From NCBI GenBank assembly GCA_020747015.1, contig JAGTJM010000047.1:124001-188000 (forward strand): a stretch of DNA of 64,000 nt. The letters are read 5' to 3'. This document shows positions 1 to 10,436 of this stretch, in pieces. A program made the translations under genes and the position numbers. Source of the stretch: Pyrenochaeta sp. MPI-SDFR-AT-0127. Taxonomy: Eukaryota > Ascomycota > Dothideomycetes > Pleosporales > Cucurbitariaceae. Below the pieces are notes generated by a model, which was given only the letters and a program-made list of their open reading frames with translations, was not told the origin of the DNA and did no database searches. Numbering within the stretch: the first letter of the stretch is position 1; each line of letters starts with the position of its first letter.

Positions 1-1167
1 ATCCAACATGATACTAGCGTAGGGCTTCGTCTCATTCGCCCAGGACGAGTTGAAACTAATGTCCCACATAGGATACGAGGCGGAAACTCCGCCTTGCTGG
101 CTCTGCCGCTGTAGTCCGTAATCCACATTTTCAACTGAAGTTGAGCAGTTGTAGGCAAACCCGAGGCCGTTCATAAAGCCAGCGCACTCTTGCCGGTATG
201 GGCAGCCAAAGAAGGATGCTTTATCCTCTAGTAGGTCGTGCACCTTACCATTTGCAATTTTTCCGAGGTATGCTTCTACGACACTCGCCCACGCAGCATC
301 GACGGTCTTGATGTTCCCCTCATCGCCAGGTATCCCGCCACTGTTGGGTAGCCACTTTGTCTCAATCCAGCCAGTCACGGAAGCGTTTGTGTAATCCTTC
401 TGTTGAGTAATCTCTGTCCTGGTCGCTTTTTGGAAGAGTGTGCTGTCGATGACGGCAAACTTTGTCATGAGCGCAGCGAGTGCGATGATGTTGAAGTGTC
501 TGCCCGAGGTGATGATGGCATAGAAGCTGTATGAGTATGCGTGGTTGTAATGCAGGGTCTTGAGGGAGCTTCCTCTCATCGCTTTCCGCCACCATGCAAT
601 AGCCAAACCTTGGGCAATCAATGTGATCAATCCAAGATTTTGGACTTGGTTTGCGATATTGAGAAGCACGTTAGGTTGAATAGGAAACCTCCTGAAAGGC
701 CAATCCTTGACTCGTTTTTCATCTGACATGCCCAAGATCGCGACAGCCATCGCAGTAGCAAAGATAATGGTGATGAGGCCTGCAAAGCCGATCCATGGGA
801 ATTGATTCTTGAAGCCAGGCTTCCAATCGATGCCGTAATCAGGTTCGTTGTTCAAAGGGGCGCACTGCCCTTTTTCCGAGTCTGGTGAGTTGCTCCGCTC
901 ATCTTCGGCAATCTCTCGCTCCTCGGTCACCGCTTTAACCTTGACGTCTATATTCCTCTTTGACGATCCAGGGGAGTCCTTCCAACTGTTTCGGTTGACG
1001 TCCGGTTCTCTATAATCAGCAATCGGCGTCTGTGGTGCTGGTTCGATCTCAGGATTCGCATCTCTAGAACCAACAACTGGTGTCTGCGGTACAGGTTGGA
1101 TCTCGGCGTTCACATCCTTGTTGTCAGTGGTCGGGGTCAACGGGGCTGGTCTGGCTTCGGCGTCCAT
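1..1167 (-). CDS. Uncharacterised fungal multi-pass membrane protein (partial, C-terminus beyond left edge)
   Basis: One reading frame stays open on the minus strand from an ATG at 1167 to the window edge (389 codons, no stop seen), so the gene is cut. Residues 1-110 are hydrophilic and low in complexity. They start with three imperfect 18-20 residue repeats carrying PxPxTP cores, followed by a charged stretch. A first membrane segment lies near residues 125-147, ending in AVAILGM. After it come a Trp-Trp pair, a second hydrophobic stretch, and the sequence DSTLFQKA, the kind of motif seen in large uncharacterised fungal membrane proteins with a big extracytoplasmic loop. I do not recognise a defined function. 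The start is the first in-frame ATG and leads directly into the repeat. Gene reality is well supported; function is unknown. Confidence 0.75.
   Translation of the reverse strand, partial: MDAEARPAPLTPTTDNKDVNAEIQPVPQTPVVGSRDANPEIEPAPQTPIADYREPDVNRNSWKDSPGSSKRNIDVKVKAVTEEREIAEDERSNSPDSEKGQCAPLNNEPDYGIDWKPGFKNQFPWIGFAGLITIIFATAMAVAILGMSDEKRVKDWPFRRFPIQPNVLLNIANQVQNLGLITLIAQGLAIAWWRKAMRGSSLKTLHYNHAYSYSFYAIITSGRHFNIIALAALMTKFAVIDSTLFQKATRTEITQQKDYTNASVTGWIETKWLPNSGGIPGDEGNIKTVDAAWASVVEAYLGKIANGKVHDLLEDKASFFGCPYRQECAGFMNGLGFAYNCSTSVENVDYGLQRQSQQGGVSASYPMWDISFNSSWANETKPYASIMLD
994..1161 (-). repeat. In-frame coding minisatellite, three ~54-60 bp units
   Basis: Residues 3-20, 21-38 and 39-58 of the partial membrane protein are three consecutive copies of one module. 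The two flanking shorter units are 18 residues and the last is 20. Each has a Glu near its start, a PAP or PVP core, a TP pair and a closing Asn. The DNA units are diverged but recognisable. Confidence 0.65.
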
Positions 1168-2253
1168 TGTTGCCAGCGAAGGCCAATGACCTTGATAGTT
1201 TGGATTCAAGCAGATGATACGCCGAGAACGTATAATGAGACAAGAAAAGCTGGTGTTTCAGTGAACAGGCACTGGACGCCTAGTGGAAAGGAGAAAACCA
1301 GAGCGCGAAGATGGGCATCGCGTGCTCCTTGTTTGCGGCGTATAGTTATACCAGCACGGCCCTCCACATCAGCCAGCCTGGCAGCCATTATGCAGCCCGA
1401 TGGATTTTGGGGCTGAAGACAGAAGCATGGAGTCGAGCAAAGGCTTGCATCGATGCGTATTAGCGTGCGTAACGATTGGTGGAGCACCTGCACCGCCAAA
1501 CCTGGACTCTCAGCCGCACAGGCCTTGCCAACACAAGCTTTACCATTCTGCATAATCGCTGATGGTGAAAGGCGAGGTTGCCCAATCGCAGAGGCGTCTG
1601 GTTCGGGCACTCGTCAAGCCACTCTGACTGTTTTGAGCTGAAAACTTTATGCCTATGCGCAACGTTGATCAATCGCTGAAGAATGCGATTCCAGATCTAT
1701 TACTCTTCCAGATCTGGCCAAGTCGCACTGTCGACATTGTTGGAAGGGCACGGCTGGGCCCGGACGGACCATTATGGGTGGTGACCGTCCCTCGGTAAAC
1801 CCGACAGAGAGTTGCATGGTGAGTTTGCACGCGGGACCACAGCTTCTGCAGCTCTGCAGTAGATCGCGACCACACGGCAGAGAATAATATCTCGGCGACA
1901 AGGTGCCATATTCCTAGACGGTGAGAGGTACAAGGGTCGCTTCGTTCTAAGCAGGGAGATAAAAAAAAGCTCTTGGCGATATGCTTACGCGATGACCTGT
2001 GCTTGAGACAAGTAAAATGAGCCAGTTCCCTCTCGGGTGTGCTTACGGCGATCAATTTTGCTCTTTACTAAATAGCGGCAGATCCGCCACCGACCTTTAT
2101 GCCACTTCTTTAACTGGCATTCAGTCCGCTGGTGACCACATGCCGAGTTCAATACCGAACATGTGCACCTTGATTTCTGGTTTCCTGTCAACACGTGCCT
2201 GTGTGCCGCTTCTTGAAAATGCTGCTGGATAGATGCAACGCCACGCAATTCGG
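1168..2253. other. Gene-poor interval upstream of the partial membrane gene
   Basis: Open frames on both strands here are short, mutually overlapping and without recognisable domains or splice-consistent extensions. The part next to 1167 should hold the membrane gene's promoter. I see nothing else that I can support. Confidence 0.5.
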
Positions 2254-3461
2254 TCAATCCTGGTCCTGTTCCTCATCCATCTCTTGCTCCTCTTTGATTT
2301 CATCTATGCCGGCCTGGTCCTCTGGGGGCATTGTCACAGGGAAGGAGAGGTGCTTCCAATCTTCGATCTGTCTCGCATCAGCCTCTATCGATATTCACAG
2401 TCGTGTTAACCGAAAGACAGCCTGGCACTGACCTCTTCAGTAATGCTCTTTAATCGATCCCGGATACTCTCCACCGCGTAACTTCCTAGTATCAACCGCA
2501 ACGGTGGATAACTGCAATGGCCCAGCTGCCAGACCAACTCGGCGCTTTTGACAGCACTCACCGGCTGCCTGTCATTCAGCCACTGCACCATCCTGCGCGC
2601 ATGTTGTGCAGGGCTGGTCAACGTTGCATACGGCTCGCTAGGGTTAGGCTTGACGAAGAAGTGCCCATAGCGCTTCGGCTTCGGAGGTCCTGACTCTGGT
2701 GCGGGGGCAGAGGTATAGCTTGGTGGTATAATATTGTCATCTGGCTCGTCTAGTCGGACATGACCGGGCTCGACAAGCGTGGCTTTGATGTTGAAGATGT
2801 CAATTTCATACAGCATGGACTCAATAAGACCCTCGACTGCGTATTTGGTTGCACAGTATGGACCAAGGCCTGGGACTCCCAGGGCACCAGATGTGGAGGA
2901 GAAGATTAGGTAGCGACCATGGTTCTGGGCGCGGAAGTATGGCAGGGACAACTGTATGATGTGCAGGGTACCGAGGAAGTTTGTGGTGAATTGATTTCGC
3001 AGGTCGTAATCGTCTTGGTCTTCACATGCTGCTATGACGCCGTAGCCTGTACTGTTCGCAATGACATCCACTCGACCCCAATAGTCGACGCTCTTTTTAA
3101 TGACAAGATCTACCGTCTCCCGCACCCTTACATCGCACAGCAAGCCTAGACAATTTCTATCCTGCCATTTGTTCATCTGTTCTGGTGTGTTTTCCTGGGT
3201 CCAGCCCACTGCCGTGCATTGGTCGCCATGTGCCAGTATAGCTCGAACAAGGGATCGTCCCATATGACCAGTGGCTCCAAAGACCTGTGGATAGCATGGT
3301 CAGCTGCGGTATCTACTATACTAGGAGCGCCATACAATCCATGCTGCGCGCTTTGGGGGATTGTGTTCGGATGGAGGGTCACAGGTCGCCGGGAGCCGGA
3401 GGTTGGGATGATGGATGGCAGCGCCTGGTGAGAGGCTTTGACTTGCAGTATCGAAGTCCAT
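2254..3461 (-). CDS. Short-chain dehydrogenase/reductase (SDR), three exons
   Basis: Modelled as complement(join(2254..2382, 2433..3284, 3336..3461)), 368 aa. Exon 1 ends in AAWI and joins VFGATGHMG, which rebuilds the nucleotide-binding glycine motif. The body has the classical catalytic set: Ser near residue 172, Tyr185 and Lys189 in the YxxxK arrangement (YCATK), and an NxTG motif after beta 4. The first intron (51 nt) has a GTATGG donor, a CTGAC branch and a CAG acceptor. The second (50 nt) has a GTCAGT donor and an AG acceptor preceded by GAG. The last exon continues the SDR C-terminus (IEDWKHLSFP) and ends in a very acidic tail. Substrate cannot be told; oxidoreduction with NAD(P) is family knowledge. 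The N-terminal 40 residues before the fold are unusual and the exact ATG is less certain. Divergent from mmm1. Confidence 0.82.
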
Positions 3462-3715
3462 GGGAAGTCGAGGAGTTGCACGTTGGATGTCGACTTGAAG
3501 CTGTCTTTGTACGCGGGGACGCAGGTGGTATACCAGCCAATCGGAGATGTGCAAAGTGCGGCAGTTATTTGCCGTAAAGTCCGCCCGTTTCAAGAGGAAT
3601 GCGCGCCCAAGGTTCTACAGAGGGCAAAGGCTAGGCAGTGATGCATGATGCGTATACACGAGATCCAATACCTGCTGCTGTTCTCCATGCCAGCGGCGTT
3701 TGGTTGCCGGGTGCA

Positions 3716-4000
3716 TCATGGCATCAGGAGTCTCCTTTCGTCGAGCAGGAAGCGGAGCCCGTCCAACAACAACTGGCTTGGGAATGCCTGCTGCCGGTTC
3801 ATGAAGTTGCTGACGAGAATAAAAAACATGATAAAGATGTCCAGGTGCAGAGGCGACGTCAGGAAGAAGTGATAGGCCAGGAACAAAAAGGCCTGGGAGC
3901 GGTATCTGCTTTTGATGGACCGGATGACTCTGGCAGCTCGGGCAGCACTCGCATGGTTACTGGGGATCTTGAATCTGACGGCTTTGGAGAGACGCGTCAT
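3716..4000 (-). CDS. Possible small hydrophobic protein (hypothetical)
   Basis: A 94-codon ATG-initiated frame. The N-terminal 35 residues are rich in Arg and Lys. A strongly hydrophobic stretch follows (about residues 37-66), then a short amphipathic tail ending in LLMP. This looks like a one-pass membrane protein, but it lies inside the divergent SDR/mmm1 promoter, has no family that I recognise, and an overlapping plus-strand frame is longer. It may be chance. Confidence 0.22.
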   Translation of the reverse strand: MTRLSKAVRFKIPSNHASAARAARVIRSIKSRYRSQAFLFLAYHFFLTSPLHLDIFIMFFILVSNFMNRQQAFPSQLLLDGLRFLLDERRLLMP

Positions 4001-4208
4001 GCTGGAAGCGGCTATATAGATGTGTATGCGATGGTGGTGTGACTTGGAGACGGGTGGATCGGAAGGTGGAGTGACATGGGGGAGAATCGAGGCTTATCGA
4101 TAGCAGACAAGCTTCCTCCGCTCCGAATCCCTGCCATATACGCCTACTACGGCCTGCAGTACCAGCCGACCTCGAGAAGCATCCTCTTTCCCACAAAACA
4201 CATTCACC

Positions 4209-4223
4209 ATGGCCAATCGATAG
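4209..4223 (+). promoter_or_regulatory. Minimal upstream ORF in the mmm1 leader
   Basis: A four-codon ORF (Met-Ala-Asn-Arg-stop) with a strong start context, ATG preceded by CACC and followed by G. It ends 20 nt before the mmm1 ATG at 4244. If the transcript includes it, ribosomes would have to reinitiate or leak past it, so it could lower MMM1 output. Confidence 0.4.
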
Positions 4224-4243
4224 CAGGAGCCAGAGACGCAGCC

Positions 4244-5763
4244 ATGGCCAAACCTGTCCCCACCCCAGTTCCGTCCCCAGCGGCCCAAGGCGGCTCCTCG
4301 TATGGCTTCTTTCATCCCCACGTTGCCCCCCACTAACACCCCATAGTCTCTCCTTCACGCAGGGCTTCCTGCTTGGCCAGCTCTCCATTGCTCTCCTGAT
4401 CTTCTTCTTTATCAAGTTCTTCATCTTTGGGGAGCCACCCTCGGCCGACGACCGCGCTCTGCACCTCAATTCGCTGCGGCGTGCTCGAACCCTCGCACAC
4501 CAGCAATCCATCAAGACACTGCGGACGCGCGCAAACTCGACAAGCCTCTCCCTGCGCCACAAGCCTTCAAGAAGCATCATCAGGAAGGGCGAGGAAAGTA
4601 GAGGGGGGCCGAGCATTGCGACTATTCTCGCCAAGACATACTACAATGTCAAAGGCCACCAGCCTGAGAGTTTGGACTGGTTCAATGTGCTCATTGCGCA
4701 GACAATCGCACAGCTAAGGGCTGATGCGCGACAGGATGAGGCGGTTCTCACGTCATTGACAGAGATTTTGAACTCTGGAAGTAAACCAGACTGGATTGGC
4801 GAGATTAGGGTGACCGAGATTGCACTGGGGGACGAGTTTCCTATCCTCAGCAACTGCAGAGTGATGCCGGCAGAAGATGGCTTTTGGTATGGGCCAGGCA
4901 GCTCAGGGAATGAAGAGGGGAGGCTGCAAGCCAGGATGGACGTTGACTTGAGCGACGTCATCACCATCGGCGTGGAAACAACGCTGAATCTGAATTGGCC
5001 CAAACCAATGTCTGCTGTCCTGCCAGTCGCGCTGGCTGTGAGCATCCTACGCTTCTCAGGGACGCTCGCTGTATCCTTTATACCGTCTTCCTCGCCTCCA
5101 GCGGCCTCGACTTCGCCAACAACAAACACCCACAACTCGTCTGACCCCCCGCGTCCCTCAACCTCCTCATCCAGTGGCACTCAACACCGACCTACAACAC
5201 TAGCATTCACCTTCCTCGACGACTACCGTCTTGATCTGTCTGTTGGCTCGCTCGTCGGCTCTCGCTCCCGCCTACAAGACGTCCCCAAAATCGCCCAACT
5301 CATCGAGTCCCGCGTGCACGCCTGGTTCGACGAGCGAGCCGTTGAACCGCGCTTCCAGCAAATCGTGCTCCCCTCGCTCTGGCCGCGGAAACACAACACA
5401 CGCGGCGGCGCCACAGAAGACGTTATTGCAGACGACGACGACGACGACGAAGACATGGACCCTGACGACCCATTCATCGACAACACACAGCCCAGGAGCG
5501 CCGCTGCTCCCATGCTAGGTTCCGCATTTATACCCACTTCCGCCACGGCGTCGACGCTCGAGGCGCGCATAGAAGCCGAGGGCGCCAAACTCCGAGATGC
5601 AGAAATTAGAGCTGGCGTCAGGAAACCATCGCATCAGACCAGCGTCAGCAGAGATGACAGCGCAGAGGGAATGCGCTGGAGAGGCGAACCAAGTAGACCC
5701 CGACCCACGAGTAGGATCAGCAGTGGCTTACCGGGCAGCATGCCCGGTGCAATGCCTCGATGA
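4244..5763 (+). CDS. mmm1: Maintenance of mitochondrial morphology protein 1 (ERMES subunit)
   Basis: join(4244..4299, 4347..5763), 490 aa. MMM1 is the ER-membrane anchor of the ERMES complex, which tethers ER to mitochondria and moves phospholipids. A short N-terminus is followed by a single membrane anchor at about residues 26-47 (FLLGQLSIALLIFFFIKFF). The cytosolic SMP lipid-transfer domain spans roughly residues 120-370, with family-typical ESLDWFNVL and IPxFSxCR-like signatures. An acidic Asp run and a Pro/Ser-rich tail end the protein. The 47-nt intron has a GTATGG donor, a CTAAC branch and a TAG acceptor, and restores the frame exactly into LSFTQGF. Without splicing the frame stops after 30 codons. 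The ATG at 4244 has a good context; an in-frame ATG at 4076 is possible but less likely. Confidence 0.95.
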
Positions 5764-6576
5764 CAGTCTTGGTTTTGGTTCGCATGTAACTCATATGTAC
5801 AATAGAAGTGTAGGAAATGTATAGTCATGGACAGCTAGCCGGTCTGCAACATGGCTGAGAATATAACCATCCCAAAAAGAGATGTCGAGATATGCGCAGA
5901 TTTGATTGACAAAGGATTTACTACGGAGGGTGATCAGACTACTCTTCAACAGTTGAATCCGTCTGGCGATGATGTATTGGTCGGTGAACATGTATTGTCA
6001 CGCTCAGGATGCCACAGAAACAAACAAGACATGATATGATACCACACCTCAAGCATTCAATTACATCCATGCGCATCTTCCCACTGACGAAGCCGAGCTA
6101 CCTCGACACGCGCCCAACCCGCCCTACCCATCACACCGCGCCAGGCTACGCACAACACCTTAGTAGCTATAAGCATCTAGCCATACCATTTAAAGTCCCA
6201 TGCCATGAAAAAACCCTTTCTTGTTCGATTCGGATATCCGTGTGCAACCCAGCAACTACCGATGGCGTGAATTGGTCTAAAGATTCTTGTAAAAGTACAC
6301 TTTCGTTTCAAGCACGTAGAAGGTACAGAAGAAAAAAGGTCATATCCTGAACGAGAAACCCTCTCTAGAGGAGGAGAAGAACAACGTCAGGGAGAGGGTA
6401 TTTCCCTTGGGATACATTTTCTATTTGTTCGCCATGAATGACAAGAAATTGCGCTTCCTTGGATGAGGAAATGTTCCAAGGCGCAGAAAGTAGTCATGGT
6501 GAGCGGAGCTCAAGCTTCTATCATGACAGTCGACGCCCTGAAATGAAATCTGCTCAAGTCAGGTGCCAAAGAAAGT
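5764..6576. other. Convergent 3' intergenic region (mmm1 / DDT-WHIM gene)
   Basis: Holds the 3' UTRs of two convergent genes. The short open frames have no features of real genes. Nothing else seen. Confidence 0.5.
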
Positions 6577-8833
6577 CTATTGCCAGCTGGAGGCAGGCGT
6601 GGGTGATGGCAATGAAGGTGGTGGCTGTTGTTGATGCCCCTCAGGGTTCGAGACGGAAAACTGGGCCGGTTGCTGGGGTTTGGGAGCCTCTTCGGGCGCA
6701 CTGTACGGCGGGGTCGGGGCAGAGAAGAGTCCTTCAAGCCGAGGCTGCGCATCTAGGTTGTCTACTGGTGGATGCTGCTGGGCGACAGGAATGATGGGAG
6801 CAGTATAAGGCTGGTGTAGAAGGATCTGAGCACCATTCGGAACATAAGCTGGCGTAGGTTGGACTTGTGATGGCGCTGGCGGTTGAACTACTGCAGGAGT
6901 GGGTGCAGGTGAAGGCTCAGGTTGCCGTGGTGCGCCTATGCCTGCCAACGGTGCACCGTATGAACGCACATGTTGCTGCTCGACACCATTTGTCATGTTC
7001 GTATCCTCTGGAGGGGCACTTGACGTGGGAGCGCTAGGTCGGTCGGCAGCTCCTTTGCCATAGCGCAGAGTGACCATGAGCGTTTGGGGCTCCTCTTCGT
7101 CTGAAGAATCTGTGCGCGCATCGTCCTCGTCCTCGTCATCGAGTACCATCTGGTCAGGCTCATCTTCATCTTCATCACCGCCGTCCCATGATGTTGCATC
7201 TTCATCGTCGTCCGAGTCAAAGGTGCGGTTCAGATTCCGCCCATTGGTGGGACCCCTGTTACCGGCGCGTGTCGACCGACCATGTTGAGGCTCTTCAGAA
7301 ATGTCTGATCGAGCATAATCCCCCGTCGCTGGTGACGCACGATCCGTGACCTGTCCACTATGAAGGGTTTCGCCGTAGAGACCAGTTGCCCGAGAGCGAA
7401 CCTGCCGACCGCTGGCAGTGACTGTGGGGCCTGATGGGGCTGCAGACGTTTCCCTGCCTGACTGCCGCCCAGACCGGCGAGATGGGATATTGTCCGAGTC
7501 AAACTCCTCCTCGTCAGTGAATGTGTATCGCAGCCGCTTGCCGCGGGTGCGGCCTTCGTAGAGAGAGAAACCGGGCTCGGGTCGTGTAAAGGCGGCAGTT
7601 CGATGGAGACGGTATTCACGGCGCTTCCTCTTCTACAGGACGGTTAAATCTGTGTATAGACAGGACACGCAAGCACTTACAACTTCTGAAGCTTCGAAGC
7701 GGGGGATCGCATTGATCATGCGTTCGCTGAGAGCCTTTGCCTCCTTGTGACCGTCGTCCTCTTCAAGCTTCTTCGCGAGCACCTGCAGCTCTTCAATAGA
7801 GCCAGCAACACTGAACCACTGAACCTTCTTGAGCTTTGGATCGCTTTCACGATAGATGCGGAAGTGGGTGTCATTCTGCCCTTCGACTAGCCAATACCGG
7901 CGTCTGTCACCGTCGCGCCCCCAAGGCTGTACTGACAACGGGATATTGGTGTCCAGCCTATCCTTGGTTGTCCGTGATTTGTATGCATTCGTGATCATGG
8001 CCTTGACTTGCTCGTTTTGGTTCAAACTCCAGAGGACAAGGGTGTGGAGGAGAGTGATCTAGGCATTGTCAGCCACCAATCGCAGCAGCACACTTCTCAA
8101 CTTACACGCTCAGTCGCCGTCATGTTGTTGAAGTTGCGACCGCCGGTGAGTGGGTTCCCGCTCCATTCTTTTGGCCATTGCGACTTCTGAGTTTGTATGG
8201 CTTCTTCGAGGGCGCGACCGTAGTGTCCTTTTCTGTGAAACGCAATAGTGTCAGCTCTGCAGTGTCTTGGACGTTTTGGCACGTCTATGCGACCAAACAA
8301 TATGTGATTGTGAAGCGTGAGGGGGTGAGACTGACTCGACGGGCTTTTTGCGATTGAGGACCAGGCCCAGCAAAGCGCATAGTAATCCTTCGACATCGGG
8401 GGACGGTATGTCTTCAGCGACACCTTGCTCAATGTCCTGGGGCCCAACGTGAGGAGCGCCACGGGGAAAGGCATCGTTGAAGCGCGACCGGAACATTACA
8501 ATAAACTATGGCATTGATATTAGCGATGTACGTGGGAGAGCGGTGGCCCGCAAGAATTGTCTGATCACGGCGCGACGCGACGCGACAGACGCGTCCAATA
8601 CATACGGCAATGTCTGGGTTGTCCTCTGGAACGAATACATGCGGCGGCGATGCTGGGCGTTTCCGTGGAGGCGGCGAGGGCGAGCGATGTTTGAAGAAGG
8701 TCAGGATGGTGCCGTTCTTCTTCTTCTTCTTTTTCTGGAGAGCGGGGTTGGAGCCATTTGCAGGCGCAACTTCGATAGCCATCTCATCGTCGGTCGAAGG
8801 CGGAGAGGACAGGGACGAGTCGGAGTCGACCAT
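6577..8833 (-). CDS. DDT/WHIM-like chromatin-remodelling-associated protein, five exons
   Basis: complement(join(6577..7632, 7681..8058, 8106..8232, 8336..8505, 8606..8833)), 652 aa; all four introns keep frame. The N-terminus has a Lys run (probable nuclear signal) and SP-rich sequence. Residues about 77-175 resemble a DDT-type helical domain. The next exon begins with ITLLHTLVLWSL, like WHIM1, and continues with DRRYWLVEG, like the WHIM2/WSD motif that follows it in ISWI-partner proteins. The C-terminal half is disordered, with acidic blocks and a Pro/Gln-rich end. By analogy with Rsf1, Cecr2 or Itc1-type proteins it would help an ISWI-class remodeller engage nucleosomes. That role is inference; the exact orthologue cannot be named. 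It shares a 295-bp promoter with the APH-like gene. Confidence 0.75.
8571..8594. repeat. CGCGA pentamer tandem repeat next to an ACGCGT hexamer
   Basis: Within intron 1 of the DDT/WHIM gene, three tandem CGCGA units at 8571-8585 are followed by ACGCGT at 8589-8594. These resemble cell-cycle MBF-type cores, but function inside an intron is speculative. Confidence 0.35.
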
Positions 8834-9128
8834 GGTTGCTGCTGGTTCGGGTGGTGGTGGTGGTGGTCGGTGTTGAGGCTGCGAAGGGAACGACCAACAG
8901 GGCTACGCTAGTCATGTATGAGGTAATCTCTCCTTCGCTACAAGTCAATCGCTAGCAAGGACTGGCACTATCTTTCGAAGCCTCTATATCCGGTTAGCGT
9001 AGGGTTATCTAAGCATACTCCAACTGCACAGCGCAAAGACAGCTCAGTTTAATTGGTCGTCGTCGTTGTCTCATGTTCAAGCGCCGACAACAGTTCACAA
9101 CCCAGGCACTCCCATTAACCCTACGACA
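8834..9128. promoter_or_regulatory. Compact bidirectional promoter
   Basis: Only 295 bp separate the start codons of the DDT/WHIM-like gene (minus) and the APH-like gene (plus), so both promoters must lie here. A GTG/ACC trinucleotide run sits at about 8850-8867, in the presumed 5' leader of the minus-strand gene. Confidence 0.55.
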
Positions 9129-10436
9129 ATGCCGAACCAGCGTGGTTTGGAATGGATCCAAACGACTTTCGGCCTCGAGCCTCGGTGGACAGAGCAACCT
9201 AATCTGGATACCATCGAACAGATTGCGCGCGAGCATTTGCATCATGATGCAGAGTCTCCTGTCAGAATTGCTCTCCATGCGCAGGGAGCTTTCAACAAGC
9301 TTTACAGAATTTCCACTTCAAGCTCAGACAGTCTTCTTCGGGTATCTTTGCCTGTAGATCCACGCCTGAAGACGGAGAGTGAGGTTGCGACAATAGAATT
9401 TGTACGCAAAGCCACCAACATGCCTGTTCCCCGCATTATAGCCTTTAATTCTGACAATCAAAACGACTTGGGGTTCGAGTGGATCCTGATGGAAATGATG
9501 CCCGGCGTGGCTCTCGGGAAAAAATGGAGGACACTTACATGGGAGGCGAAGGAGGTTATTGTTAAACAGATGGCACAATTCCAGGCTCAGCTGTTTTCCA
9601 GCCGCTTTCGAGGCATCGGAAACCTGTTCCACGAGGACGGCCAAGAGAATGAAGATGTCAGAGCATCTTCAATGTCTTCGCAGTCGTTCGTCCTAGGCCA
9701 GATAGTCTCCTTGGTTTTCTTCTGGGGCCATCATCTCGAGCACAGTGTGTCTCGAGGACCATTCAAGGTTAGCCGCGAGTGGCTTCAAGCGCGACTGGAA
9801 TCCGTGTTTGCTGACCAAACGCTCATACTTCATAATTCGGATGATGAGGACGACATCGAGGACGCCGAGTTTGCAAAAGACCTTGCCACAAGGGTACTAC
9901 AGTTCCTCCCCCAAGTGTTTCCGCCCGACGCTAATGGGTGTGAAGAGGGTGTCCTCTTCCACGACGATCTTCACATGGAGAACATTCTCGTTGACGAAGA
10001 CGGCATACTGACAGCAATCATTGACTGGGAGTGTGTTTCTGTTTTGCCTTTATGGCGCGCGTGCCAACTACCACGCCTAATTGAAGGACGAACGCGGGAA
10101 GTGGAGCCCAAGAAGACCGAGTATACTCCAGATTTACCCCACGAAGCGCAAGAGTCTACGCTACCAGGGGCCCTTGATAATGAAGGCGTTGATACGCTCT
10201 ACTGGGACCACTTATTGGAGTACGAGCAAACACGGCTTAGGAAGCTCTTCTTGCACGAGATGAAAACACTGAGCCAGAATTGGATATCAATTTTGGAAAC
10301 AAACACTTTGCGGTCAGATTTCGAAAAAGCAGTCCACAATTGTGACAACAGTTGGTGCTTCAGGATTGTAGATCGTTGGTTGAATGCGTATGCAGAAGGA
10401 AATGTGGAGAGTCTGGCGGCCAAGTTGATAGAATGA
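9129..10436 (+). CDS. Aminoglycoside-phosphotransferase-fold (APH) kinase-like protein
   Basis: Single exon, 435 aa. The frame is open further upstream to a TTG at 9066, but 9129 is the first ATG and fits the usual start. The N-lobe has the nucleotide-binding region near GAFNKLYRI and a hinge around ILMEMMPG. The C-lobe has the catalytic HDDLHMENILVD loop (His278, Asp280 region) and the metal-binding Asp in IIDWEC (Asp299). Fungal proteins of this large family are usually of unknown substrate; small-molecule phosphorylation is likely and antibiotic resistance should not be assumed. The key catalytic residues are present, so the protein looks active. Head to head with the DDT/WHIM-like gene. 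Confidence 0.88.
   Translation: MPNQRGLEWIQTTFGLEPRWTEQPNLDTIEQIAREHLHHDAESPVRIALHAQGAFNKLYRISTSSSDSLLRVSLPVDPRLKTESEVATIEFVRKATNMPVPRIIAFNSDNQNDLGFEWILMEMMPGVALGKKWRTLTWEAKEVIVKQMAQFQAQLFSSRFRGIGNLFHEDGQENEDVRASSMSSQSFVLGQIVSLVFFWGHHLEHSVSRGPFKVSREWLQARLESVFADQTLILHNSDDEDDIEDAEFAKDLATRVLQFLPQVFPPDANGCEEGVLFHDDLHMENILVDEDGILTAIIDWECVSVLPLWRACQLPRLIEGRTREVEPKKTEYTPDLPHEAQESTLPGALDNEGVDTLYWDHLLEYEQTRLRKLFLHEMKTLSQNWISILETNTLRSDFEKAVHNCDNSWCFRIVDRWLNAYAEGNVESLAAKLIE

Larger units (their letters stand above)
3462..4243. other. Divergent promoter region between the SDR gene and mmm1
   Basis: About 780 bp shared upstream DNA. It contains a short minus-strand open frame (listed separately) and a four-codon upstream ORF just before mmm1. 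No other element is clear. Confidence 0.5.

Noticed and set aside
3957..4634. 225-codon minus-strand frame
   Set aside because: Antisense to the mmm1 start and leader; Arg/Ser-rich shadow without features.
9066..9128. Longer start of the APH-like protein
   Set aside because: The frame begins at TTG; the first ATG is at 9129. The same applies to non-ATG extensions of the amine oxidase (23891), SLATT (28518) and DUF3431 (33488) frames.
9129..10436. Antibiotic-resistance phosphotransferase
   Set aside because: Fungal APH-fold proteins are a large family with mostly unrelated or unknown substrates; the fold alone does not support resistance.
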